A stretch of DNA of 20,243 bases. Origin: Tieghemiomyces parasiticus (lineage: Eukaryota > Kickxellomycota > Dimargaritomycetes > Dimargaritales > Dimargaritaceae). The translations under genes were made by a program, and so were the position numbers. Within the stretch, counting starts at the first letter, position 1; every line of letters begins with the position of its first letter. The DNA lies in NCBI GenBank assembly GCA_027575765.1, contig JANBPT010000877.1, positions 1 to 20,243 of the forward strand. Direction: 5' to 3'. Shown one piece after another: positions 1 to 7,991 of this stretch. Below the pieces are notes generated by a model. It saw nothing but the letters and a program-made list of their open reading frames with translations. It was not told the origin of the DNA and did no database searches.

Positions 1-117
1 GCCTGCTTGAAGAAGATGGGAAAAATGGAGATGAGTCATACCAAGACTCAAAGGAACCTCAGAGAACAATAAACAGGCCTGGGTAACTATCTAAGCACCA
101 ATAAGACATCAGGATGG

Positions 118-187
118 ATGAAAAAGGGAGAGGGAGAGGGAATGGGAATGGGAAAGAGAGAGAGAGGGAGAGGGAGGAGGAAAGGGA
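118..187. repeat. Purine-rich low-complexity tract (GA microsatellite)
   Basis: On the plus strand this stretch is almost entirely G and A, made of GGGAGA, GGGAAT and GAGAGA units. It lies just outside the left LTR-like repeat. A polypurine tract can mark the 3' LTR of a retrotransposon. Here it sits on the wrong side and strand for the LTR orientation proposed, so a simple-sequence expansion is more likely. The preceding 117 bases hold no CpG and no recognisable gene, and look like repeat DNA. Confidence 0.75.
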
Positions 188-189
188 AA

Positions 190-207
190 TGTGGTGAATT
201 CACCACA
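190..207. repeat. 18-bp perfect palindrome at edge of left LTR-like repeat
   Basis: TGTGGTGAATTCACCACA is its own reverse complement over all 18 bases. It begins with TG and ends with CA, the dinucleotides that bound LTRs. It falls where the homology between the two inverted LTR-like repeats fades out. It may mark the terminus of the element or an old junction of two inverted ends; that reading is inference. Confidence 0.7.
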
Positions 208-733
208 CATGGGGAAGCCAATACTTTTAGAGTACGCAATCAGGCCATTTCTCCCACCAATGATGGGCCTGCTTTCCCATGACTTGGGTTTCATACTTTT
301 TGATTTTTGTTGTTTCCAACTTTGGGATTTTATATGTTTCATCCTGGAGGTTGCCAAAGTATTCCACCAGCCTAAATAACTGAGGCAACCAGAAGTAACT
401 GATCTGTTACCTTGAAGACAAACTTATATTTAAGGTCAGAACTTTTGCCCTTCTATGTTCTAGGAGTGTTTCCCCTGCCTTGCCTCTAGGCAACCCTTTT
501 GAGTTTCCCTTGGTTTCATTTAACTTTCCTTGTCCCAAGTATGTCTACCTTAATGAAGCTCACCTCTCCCACCTATTAAGATTGTGATTAGGTTACTGAA
601 AAATCTGACCTTAGGGTCTAATATCTAGGTAACCTTCACAGACAATGCTGGGGCAAAATTAGTGTTAAGATTGCTAACAAACATAATTGAGACCTCCAAA
701 TTGCCAGTTCCATGTGCCATACTACCTGTCACA
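190..733 (-). mobile_element. LTR-like repeat, left copy, minus orientation, CpG-free over nearly its whole length
   Basis: Read on the minus strand from 733, this segment starts with TGTGAC and aligns with the segment starting at 3321 on the plus strand. Shared blocks include GCCTCAGTTATTTAGGCTGG, the AGTATGAAAC and GTCATGGGAAA neighbourhoods, the GCCCCAG block near 650 and a TATA-like element (AAATATAAG) near 430. The size (about 0.5 kb), the TGTGAC start, the TATA-like box and a downstream A-rich polyadenylation-like region are typical of an LTR. The copies are diverged and differ by an insertion of roughly 100 bases. The outer boundary is approximate and no target-site duplication was identified. 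Only one CpG remains (around 234). A solo LTR or one end of a degraded retrotransposon are both possible. Confidence 0.5.
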
Positions 734-1473
734 CCAGTTGGCTTTTATGATTAGGCTGGCCACCTAATTAGCAATATTTCAAGTGATAGATTTGGTTATA
801 AGCACTGTCCTTAACACCTTGAGATTGTTTACTTGGTACCAACAATAGCTTTGCCTCTTTAAGGTTTATGAGATTACATGCATACCTTAAGAAAAGGACA
901 GTATGTAGGACTTGGCTGGGGAAAGTTAAGGCAAGAACTTCAAAAGTGGAAGAGGCATTTAGCCAATTGGGATTCAATATACTCTTGAACATTCTTCAGA
1001 CCAGTCCATCATAATTTATACCCAAGGGTTAAATATAGGGTTAGGCAGTGTTTTCCTGCAATGCACTCCCATAGTGTATGTTGATTTTATTTATATACTA
1101 GCCAACTCTGCTCTGTTTGATGACTCTATCTCTTTTGTGTCATTACCTATGATTGATCTGATTTGGATAGGATCCAGTTTTTCTCTGACAATAGTTGCCT
1201 GTGCTCCTATCCATTTGCACCTTGGGGTTCCCCACCCTTGGCTCCACATCCTCAAAGACCTAACTGCATTTGCAGGGTATTCTACACATATACTTGATTG
1301 TACTTTGCAGAATGACATACTATACACATTATCCTGCAGCTGTAAGAAGGCTTAAATCATAATGGATATTCAAGCATTAATAGTACTATGTATCTTTATA
1401 TAATTGCACCACTATGGCAGAAACAAGGTCACCAAACCTCCATCTATTATGTTTACCAAGGTAACAAGTGTAG
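734..1473. mobile_element. CpG-free repeat-type DNA, no gene
   Basis: I found no CpG between about 236 and 1474, a span that includes this block. At ordinary composition dozens would be expected. All frames are interrupted by frequent stops and no protein family is recognisable. The block ends abruptly at 1474, where CpG returns. It is best read as heavily deaminated transposon sequence, probably part of the same insertion as the adjacent LTR-like repeat. The family cannot be named. Confidence 0.5.
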
Positions 1474-1715
1474 TGCCGTCGCACTGTGCTCTGACGCTGG
1501 ATAGCAGCCAACGCCGGTAAAATCATTACAGAGACTTCAATTATTGCGGTTACTAATCAAACTCCTCTTCATCAAAGGCTCCAACAACAATCAAAGCCGG
1601 CTTAAGGATGCCCGCAGCGGTACAATCATTATCTACGTTCACATCACCTGAGAGACCTTTCTAAATTATTTCACGCAGATTGGAATTCCTTATGTCTTAT
1701 TGCTTTCTCAATTCG

Positions 1716-1728
1716 CTATATATATTAA
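1716..1728 (+). promoter_or_regulatory. TATA-box-like element of the small gene at 1824
   Basis: CTATATATATTAA lies about 100 bases upstream of the chosen start codon at 1824, a normal TATA-to-ATG distance for a fungal gene with a short leader. It sits inside the CpG-retaining island that carries the gene. The leader between it and the ATG is A/C-rich, with an A-rich stretch near 1745-1755. The upstream part of the island (1474-1715) contains no ORF that I can support. Confidence 0.5.
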
Positions 1729-1812
1729 GACAAACAACCCACGAAAAATAAAGGAGAATCATCTTAGCAGGAAACGTAACTCTTACACATTCTACCGTAA
1801 TCACCCTTCTCA

Positions 1813-1827
1813 ATGCCACAACAATGA
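1813..1827 (+). other. Four-codon upstream ORF overlapping the main start codon
   Basis: The first ATG after the TATA-like element reads M-P-Q-Q and stops at TGA (1825-1827). That stop overlaps the main ATG (1824-1826) as ATGA. A ribosome finishing this uORF would be positioned on the next start codon, an arrangement that can couple termination to reinitiation or dampen translation. The geometry is directly visible. Any regulatory effect is inference. Confidence 0.45.
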
Positions 1828-2145
1828 CCGAGCCCACCACCGTGTTTCCCTTGACCACGACACGCAAAACCGAGACCCGTTCAACACCTCGTCTTCCCGT
1901 GCAGGAAAGTGCCGTCACTGGGGGCACCAAAGAGCCTGGCACGGAATTGTCGGACGGCGTCAACACAACACAAGTGCTATATCATGGATTAGGCTGCTTT
2001 GCAAAGTAAGTGGAACACGTTATGACCATTCCCTAATGAGACCTTGTCATTGGGGGTTCCCCTGAACTTCAGCCAGTACCTGAAAGACCTGTGCACTATC
2101 ATGCCAGCCCTAATAAAAGCTCTGCTGCAGGTGAGCCCCAGCTAG
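1824..2145 (+). CDS. Small two-exon protein gene of unknown function (about 84 aa)
   Basis: Exon 1 starts at ATG 1824 and stays open to 2005. It encodes a Thr/Pro/Ser-rich, probably disordered N-terminal part (residues 1-50) followed by a more hydrophobic stretch (QVLYHGLGCFA). The frame then meets GTAAGT at 2006. An intron 2006-2072 (67 nt, typical fungal length) with a CTAAT branch-point-like motif and a CTTCAG acceptor joins a second exon in frame. That exon encodes a plausible amphipathic helix (QYLKDLCTIMPALIKALLQ) and stops at TAG 2143-2145. A further donor (CAG/GTGAGC at 2131) could extend the protein. No family was recognised. Exon 1 lies in a CpG-retaining island, whereas exon 2 lies at the start of a CpG-free block. 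The gene may therefore be truncated by a repeat and exon 2 could be coincidental. Confidence 0.5.
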
Positions 2146-3320
2146 TGCATGTCTGGCAGCACCAAGGTATTACCACCAGCCACAGCCAATAGATTGGCCC
2201 CCCACTATTGGCAGCAAGGACATCTACTTCTTCCTGAGGGAGTAGGCCTAGACCATCACATCTAATCACCCCCCCCCCTCCATTCTCAACCATGCACAGC
2301 TAATGGTTTGTATAGCTGTGTTTGTGCACTTATGTCCCATATGGGATCTCCAACCTGGTGCTGGCCAGGCATCTGCCTAATGGGTACCCACCACTGAGGG
2401 GAGCCACATTGCTGACCTCCTAGTCACAACAGTACCACCCCTGTATATGGCACTGCAGCTGCTAACAGGATAGGAAGACCACTGTAGCACTCATAATGGT
2501 GCCTACTATTCCCACCCTACTCTGCAGGGCACAAAGGACTAAGGAATGCCAACCCTACCTAAACAGAAACTAGTAATTCTTGAAATCCTTACCTAGGTCA
2601 ATTGGGGATCTGTATTCCCTGTTCCTTTTTTTAATTATCCCTCTGTCCATTTTCCTTTATCCTGCTATCCTTAGGATATTTTGTCCTACTATGTGGTTGG
2701 AATAAGCTGGCATTGGCCATTGTCAGCCTCCAGAAGACAACAACTGAGAATATTGCAAGCCATAACACCTCACAGGTACCCCTTGTCTCCCTAGAATTAA
2801 CCATTGGCCTGATTAAAAAACCCACAGCTGCTCTCCAAGTCACCACAACCAACCACTAAGCCAATCAACCAGAGCTCTAACTAGTCCTGCACCCCCACCA
2901 CCTACATAAAGCCAACAAACCTTTCTCTAATTGTATCTTAACTCCTCATCACCTTACACTCCAGCTCAGTAAGCTGGCCCTTAAGTCTCCACCTGTCACA
3001 GTTATGTTGGCCTTTGGGATGGTAATAGCATGCCTTTAGCTGGCACCCACAAGCACAGACATACCAAAAACACTAAGCCTAGTGGATTGGGATCTATTCT
3101 TCATCCACACAATTGGCCATTTCCATGACTTCATGCCTTTGCCATTTGCTCACATTGTTTGTGTCATGTTCTTTTTATTCTTTCTGATATTTTATTATAT
3201 CCTATTATCCCCTCCTAGTGCACTACTTCCAAAATGGCCAATGTTCATTATAATATAAATCATTAGATTAAATGCTCCCATAAAAAACCATGTAGCTATA
3301 TGTATATTGGAGATAGCAAC
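2146..3320. mobile_element. CpG-free degraded repeat DNA
   Basis: Scanning line by line I found no CpG from about 2020 to 3324. The composition is rich in TG, CA, CC and GG words, as expected when CG has been converted to TG/CA. Frames are short and stop-riddled, and no reverse transcriptase, integrase or transposase motif could be recognised. A C10 run lies at 2269-2278. The block lies between the small gene and the right LTR-like repeat and may be the remnant of a transposon body. Its family is unknown. Confidence 0.5.
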
Positions 3321-3805
3321 TGTGACGCAGCCAAGTACTGAACCAATAGTTGCAGGTTATCTAGGAATTGGTGCATATGGAGATGCTCAGCTCATTGGTA
3401 CATAGAGCTGGCCAATCAGAGGTGTTAATTGTGTTATTCAGCAATGTTAAAAATAATTATGCCCCAGAATTGTTGTGAAGAATAGAGAATAAAATTGGTT
3501 TTAATAGAACTAAACACCCCAAGGCAGGGTAGGGAAAAACACTCCCCAAGCTATTAGGTGTAAAAGCTCGGGCCTTATATAAGATAAAATAACATATGTT
3601 CTCTAAACCATAGTTTTGGTCGCCTCAGTTATTTAGGCTGGTGGATAACTTATTGGCAACCTCAGATGAAACTAATAAAATCGAAAAGTATGAAACTAAA
3701 GTCATGGGAAATCCTGCTGCCTATTGGTGGGGGGTTGGCCGGATCTGCGTTCTACAGGTGTAGGGATTTTCCCATGTCTTTTGGAGACGCGTTTGCATTC
3801 CCTGG
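3321..3805 (+). mobile_element. LTR-like repeat, right copy, plus orientation, CpG partly retained
   Basis: It begins TGTGAC, as the left copy does in the opposite orientation. A TATA-like element (TTATATAAG, about 3575) is followed about 100 bases later by AATAAAA (about 3675), a plausible U3-R-U5 order. It aligns with the reverse complement of roughly 190-733 through the GCCCCAGAATTG, GCCTCAGTTATTTAGGCTGG, AGTATGAAAC and ATTGGTGGG blocks. Unlike the left copy it keeps several CpGs (3325, 3621, 3682, 3741 and others). The 3' boundary is uncertain and no flanking duplication was found. Short ORFs across it are not credible genes. Confidence 0.5.
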
Positions 3806-3898
3806 TGGGGCTAACAACGCGTTAGCGTGTCTGGGTAATTGTGCTTACCGACCAGAAATCTTCAGGAGTCGAGATACTATCTGAGCTCCACATCGTCA

Positions 3899-4015
3899 GT
3901 TGCGGCCATCTGATGGTGTTGCGCACCGTATCCCGTTAGATCTGCGAAGTTAAGGACCATTCAGCCGATTTAGTACTAAGGTGGGTGACCACTTGGGAAT
4001 AGTCGGTGCCGCAAC
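3899..4015 (+). rRNA. 5S ribosomal RNA gene (dispersed single copy)
   Basis: The ends GTTGCGGC and GCCGCAAC form a perfect 8-bp helix I. The length of 117 nt is normal for 5S rRNA. Internal landmarks match fungal 5S: GCACCGTATCCCGT in the helix II/III region, GAAGTTAAG as the internal control (C-block) region, and GTGGGTGACCAC in the helix IV/V hairpin. The CCGATT/AGTCGG pair in the last helix closes with a T-G wobble. RNA polymerase III with TFIIIA would transcribe it from the internal promoter. A single copy outside the 18S-28S repeat, among other genes, is the arrangement known in many filamentous ascomycetes. It sits in a CpG-retaining island between repeat blocks. Whether it is expressed cannot be told. 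Confidence 0.92.
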
Positions 4016-4026
4016 TTTTTTCTTTT
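4016..4026 (+). terminator. RNA polymerase III terminator of the 5S gene
   Basis: A T6 run (4016-4021), one C, then T4 follow directly on the last base of helix I. Pol III terminates at runs of four or more T on the non-template strand, so this is a strong terminator in exactly the right place. Confidence 0.85.
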
Positions 4027-4099
4027 GCTAGCCTACTGTACCAACCCCACTGAGGACTAATGCAAGTTTACATTCAATAAAGTGGGTTGTGTGGTAGGC

Positions 4100-5010
4100 G
4101 CAAGCATAATTACAAAATGGGGTAGGTTTGACCATAATAAGTAAACTAGTACTGGTAAGATTGCAGATGATGTTTAATAGGTTGCAACTTGGGGCTTTAT
4201 ATAGGGTACCAGCCTATGGCTTGGCCTTGTTGGTTTGTACTAGTGTAGAAAGTCATAGAGTTGGAGATATGTATGGAAATCTAGTAAGTCATTTGCAAGG
4301 TTGGTCAGGGAGGTTGATCTGAGTTGGGTGATGGTGGCTATTGTTCCATTGACTGAATGGGTGGTGGTCCTGGTGAGTGGGGGCATTGTGGGTGGCTGCT
4401 GCCTGGTGCATTAGGTAAGGTTGTTATTAGGTGTCCACAGCCACAGTACCACACAATTTTTCTGACATATTCATTTTTTACATGTACTACTGGTTTTCCT
4501 TTTTGATATTTTGTCAAGCCCTACCTTTTAGGGCTTTTACAGGCCACATACAACAGGCTAAGGGAGCCAGGTGAACTAAGATGAAGTGAATGTTTATTTA
4601 TAGTAAATCTAAGGCAGACAGCCTCTTGGCCATAGGTTGCCATCCACAGGGGAAACACAATGGGAGAAAGCTTTGTAGCCAGTAGCAGCCAGACAGTGAC
4701 ACCAGGAAAGGAAGAGGGGAAGGGCAGTGGGGGGACGGGGACTTTAAGACCAGAGAAGGGAGACATGCCCCATTAAGCCTGGGTGGGCATCACCACACAG
4801 CCAACCACCAGCCAGACCCAGGAGGCAAGGGTGGCCACTAGGAGGGGGGGCATTAAAACTCCCATTGGGGGGAGAAGACAGAGGGAGCCAATGGGGCAGG
4901 GAGGCCACCAGATGCTAACCAATGAGGGGATTCTGCTGGTGGACCAAGCCAACCAGCCACCTAAGGGCAGCCAATGTCACAGAGGGAGTCAGAAGACAGG
5001 GGAAACTAGC
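4100..5010. mobile_element. CpG-depleted repeat DNA with CCAAT-type inverted repeat
   Basis: Only about one CpG (near 4736) occurs in some 900 bases. Frames are short. The one longer open frame, from 4783, runs into the tRNA-like sequence and has no recognisable domain. Within the block CCCATTGG (4861-4868) and CCAATGGG (4888-4895) form an inverted pair around a purine-rich spacer. TATAAATA/AATAAA motifs on the minus strand near 4590-4600 suggest LTR-like content. No pair of ends with a target-site duplication could be found, so the element is not delimited. Confidence 0.45.
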
Positions 5011-5079
5011 TGCGTAATCGACTGCAGCGGAGGGGTAGTGCCCCTTTCAATTAATGGATTTTATAATAAGGGACAGCCA

Positions 5080-5150
5080 TGGCAGCACCGGGAATTGAAC
5101 CCCAACCTCCCCAGTATAGACCCAGCGCACTACCAACTGAGCCATCTGCC
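5080..5150 (-). pseudogene. tRNA-like sequence with Pol III A and B boxes, probable tRNA pseudogene or SINE head
   Basis: On the minus strand the sequence contains TGGCTCAGTTGG, a full match to the A-box consensus, and GGTTCAATTCC, a near match to the B box, at normal tRNA spacing. The ends GGCAG and CTGCC pair as an acceptor stem, and the pairing extends outward to a 9-bp inverted repeat (CCATGGCAG/CTGCCATGG, 5078-5154). The anticodon arm does not fold: CTGGG is followed by TGGGG instead of its complement, so no anticodon can be assigned. The D and T stems also contain mismatches. No clear T-run terminator follows. A decayed tRNA or the head of a tRNA-derived SINE fits best. It lies head-to-head with tRNA-Ala, six bases away. 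Confidence 0.6.
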
Positions 5151-5156
5151 ATGGAT

Positions 5157-5229
5157 GGGGGTCTAGCTCAAATGGGAGAGCGCTCGTTTCGCATGCGTGA
5201 GGCACGGGGATCGATACCCCGGTCCTCCA
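5157..5229 (+). tRNA. tRNA-Ala (anticodon CGC)
   Basis: The 73-nt cloverleaf has acceptor GGGGGTC/GTCCTCC plus discriminator A, D arm GCTC...GAGC with GG in the loop, anticodon stem CTCGT/GCGTG around loop TTCGCAT (T33, anticodon CGC, A37), and T stem CGGGG/CCCCG. CGC reads GCG (Ala). It is intronless and the 3' CCA is not encoded, as in eukaryotes. A T4 run at 5234-5237 serves as a terminator. Oddities are a T-T mismatch at 6/67, a T-T mismatch at 28/42 and A instead of T at position 54, which weakens the usual T54-A58 contact. It could therefore be a mildly decayed copy. Confidence 0.82.
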
Positions 5230-5399
5230 TCACTTTTATTATATTATATAGCCAGGGAGTCGCACATCACCGATTTCTAGGCGGTAACGTTGCTTTTTAT
5301 TTATTCAGCCATGCTTCTGGTCACAGTACTTGAAAACTACGTATAGTATCTTCTATACCTAATTAAAATAACTTTAAGCTATTGTTTCTTCACCGTAAA

Positions 5400-7180
5400 A
5401 GCTTGGGGTCTGACATTTTAGCACTATATCATGTTGATATGCCATCATTTAGGGAATAGGGGAATGATAGTAAAAGTATGTCTCTCATTTATGAGTTACT
5501 AGGTGTTAAATTTGATTCCTTACTAAGGAAAAAAGAAATGATATTGGTGGTGAAGGCCATAAAGGGTGGGTACTATGATCAATAACACGTATTTCCTAAC
5601 TGGTGCTCCTTTTAGTTAATATTTACACTGGTGGAAAAGAGTTGTTTTATTCATGCTAAAGCTGATTTGTGGTCACCTAGAATGACCTTACCACCATTCA
5701 TGAGGTGGCAGCCACTGGCAACCTGGCCATACACCTTGACCACCTCATATGCACCTGGTGGTAACAATAACCAATTACTCCACCTACCTTTTTTGACCCT
5801 GTGCTGATATTAGGCCCAAGTCTAATACCATAGCAAAAGGCTATTCTACTATCACAGAATTAAAGGTTCTGAAATAGCAGACTCGGACTTTACCATGGGA
5901 TAATCTAATGTGGTGGTTCCCAATCACCACAGACCCATTACAGCCATCTAGGCCAGCCCTTTCAAATGACACTGCCTTATGATTACATTATTCTCTACAC
6001 TAGCAACTATTGACAAGGCCAAGTTACAGGCTGGTGCCTTTTGTAAGGCACCAAGTTAAGCTTCTATATAGATTAAGTACCACCCTTTAATTCATTCTTA
6101 GTTTTTGGATTGCATTTAGACTTACCAGTCAATCTGCCTGCTTTGAATAATTGTTTTATAAAAACGATATAATACCATTAGATGTAGATAAAGGACCTGG
6201 TTACAGTTCTTCCTTCATGGTGGGGATGACCTGGGCCCCAGCCAAATTTGCCTCCAAATCAGAAGTTTGCAGGTTTTATGACCAAGATAGTGTAGTGATT
6301 TGCAATGAGAATCTGAGGAAGGTGATTCCATTGGGAAGGCCATGTAGGCCAAAAAGCTGTGACTTTGGGTCAGGGGGTCTCCCAGTGGGCTCCATTACTA
6401 CACCAGTAATATAATGCAAGTGAGGGATGTGGTAGTATAGAGGAAAGGGAACCATGGTTGACCACTTAGGAAAACCTGTAAACCCATTGTTGACCTGTAT
6501 TTAGCCAGCCCTAGGGCCAAAGTTGTTGCCAAATGGAAGCAGGTTGATGTTCACTATTAGCAGTTGGGTAGGCCTGCACCTGAGAGCACTACAGGTATGT
6601 TTGGTGATGCCACTCAGTTGGTTAGCCCAATTTAGCAGTTACTGGTTTGGGTGACCACAAAGGGGAGGAAGTACAAGGCATTGATAATATTGGTGGACAA
6701 CCTGCACTAAGAGGCTTATTACCTTTATCCCCACATTGCGCACCCCACCCCTGCTTACAATTGAGTACATCATAATTTTCATCCTCCTCTCTCCCTCTCT
6801 TACCATAATAATTGTACATACCCTGGTAGGCACTATTTGTGCGCAATGGACAACTAGCTTGTGATGAGCAACCAAAATGAGGAAGGTGGGGTGGACCAGA
6901 TCATATCCCCCGCTTACCTCAGAAGGCTGACAGTGAATGAGACCAGCAATATGGGAAATGGACCGTGTCTCAGAATTCAATTGGCAGCAGGCCCTGGACG
7001 TTGCTTGAGGAGATGATATACTCTTTGGGGTACCTCTGCTGAGGATTGCTTCACCTTTAAGGTATATGGTGACTCACAGTACTAGTTTGTGGCCCAAACA
7101 TCAATGGAAATGAGTGTGGAGGAAAATGGTAGATACAACCCTGTGGTTTGGACCTTGCTTTATCTTAACCACTACTAGAC
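5400..7180. mobile_element. CpG-depleted repeat DNA, no recognisable gene
   Basis: CpG is very sparse from about 5400 to 6735 and absent between about 6165 and 6735, then slowly returns up to 7180. Frames are short on both strands; the longest (about 113 codons, minus strand 6639-6980) shows no domain. TG/CA-rich words and frequent in-frame stops match the other deaminated blocks. No LTR pair, terminal inverted repeat or target duplication could be identified. It probably represents one or more old transposons. Positions 5230-5400 between it and tRNA-Ala keep some CpG and look like unique spacer. Confidence 0.45.
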
Positions 7181-7478
7181 AACGACATGAAATGAGCGAA
7201 TGAAAATGAGGGTGTGCTCCACCATATGACGCGGCTACTTTCCACAACTGAACAATACCACGCCGTTTCTTGTGTTACACATGAATTGCTCCCTGGTTAA
7301 CTATAGTGCGCGCTTCTGCACCTTGGGGTTAGTTGACGATATTCAATGGATAGTTACATTCTCTGTATGCCAACTTGATTGATGGTCGTTATCAGCAATT
7401 ATTCAATTTACTTGAAAATAATATTGTCAGTTTATTGTCTCAAATGCAACCATTACGGACATTAGAGTGTCATCTGAA

Positions 7479-7502
7479 GAGGGCGGTTCAAACCTCGCCC
7501 TC
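7479..7502. other. Hairpin in the 3' flank of the membrane-protein gene
   Basis: GAGGGCG and CGCCCTC form a perfect 7-bp stem around a 10-base loop, 18 bases past the stop codon of the minus-strand gene. In its mRNA it would lie early in the 3' UTR. The loop contains GTTCAAACC on the plus strand, which resembles a Pol III B box. The rest of a tRNA is not present, so an old tRNA fragment is possible but unproven. Confidence 0.4.
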
Positions 7503-7520
7503 ATCGCCTACCATCAGCAT

Positions 7521-7991
7521 TTACTGGGCCTTCTTTTTGATATCCGGGTTAGTCGACTTGAGACCGGCGGGTGTCTCAATGGCTGAAAGGCTGGAGATAG
7601 CCACGGCAAGGATAGCGAGCATGAGAAATACCACTGAGAGGGTCGTGATGATGCCCGGAGTTACCAGGTCAGTGAAGAAGGAAGGCATGTCAGCAGGTGA
7701 GGTCTCAATGCTGGTCGAGGTCGACGTAAGAGTCTCGATCGCCGTGGTGGTAGCGCTGGCAACCACAGACAGTATAGTGGATGAAGCCTACCGTAAGGGT
7801 TGGGTATATGGAGGACAGGCGGAGTAGGGGGGCATAGAGGGATATAGGTCAGTGTCGGGCCATGAGCAGCGGGTTACATATGTCCAAAGTTGGCTAAGGC
7901 TTAATGGCTATGGCGTTAGAGGGTGACACCACACCTGCCAAATGACGGAAGGGGGGGGGGGTTCATCTAGGTCGGGCCGACCACTTACCAT
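7521..7991 (-). CDS. Small single-pass membrane protein with ER retrieval signal, VOA1/BIG1-like C-terminal domain (89 aa, two exons)
   Basis: The main exon (7787-7521, stop TAA) encodes a Ser/Thr-rich segment (residues about 2-35), a transmembrane helix (about 45-68, within TPGIITTLSVVFLMLAI), then SSLSAIETPAGL and a C-terminal KKKAQ. Lysines at -3 and -4 make a KKXX ER retrieval signal, so the C-terminus should face the cytosol. Upstream the frame closes at TAG (7790-7788), which doubles as a splice acceptor. A GTAAGT donor at 7988 directly follows ATG 7991-7989, so a 201-nt intron gives a start M-A-S-S-T. No other ATG lies between 8160 and 7992. The TM-SSL-P-KKXX layout resembles the C-terminus of fungal VOA1/BIG1 (Ac45-like) proteins of V-ATPase V0 assembly, but the large luminal domain is absent from this model. 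More 5' exons may exist. The family assignment is tentative. Confidence 0.6.
7951..7961. repeat. G11 homopolymer within the predicted intron
   Basis: Eleven consecutive G on the plus strand. In the transcript of the minus-strand gene this is a C11 run inside the proposed intron, about 30 bases after the donor. Such a run is prone to slippage and may vary between strains. Confidence 0.9.

Noticed and set aside
4512..4798. Possible solo LTR bounded by TGTCAAG...CACCACA
   Set aside because: TG and CA ends and TATA/AATAAA motifs are present, but there is no target-site duplication (ATATT against CAGCC) and no second copy in the window to confirm the ends.
4783..5166. Plus-strand open frame of 127 codons
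   Set aside because: It runs through CpG-depleted repeat DNA and then straight through the tRNA-like sequence and into the tRNA-Ala start, so it is a chance opening.
7375..7827. Plus-strand frame of 150 codons
   Set aside because: It is antisense to the membrane-protein exon, whose translation has coherent topology and an ER signal; the plus-strand translation has none.
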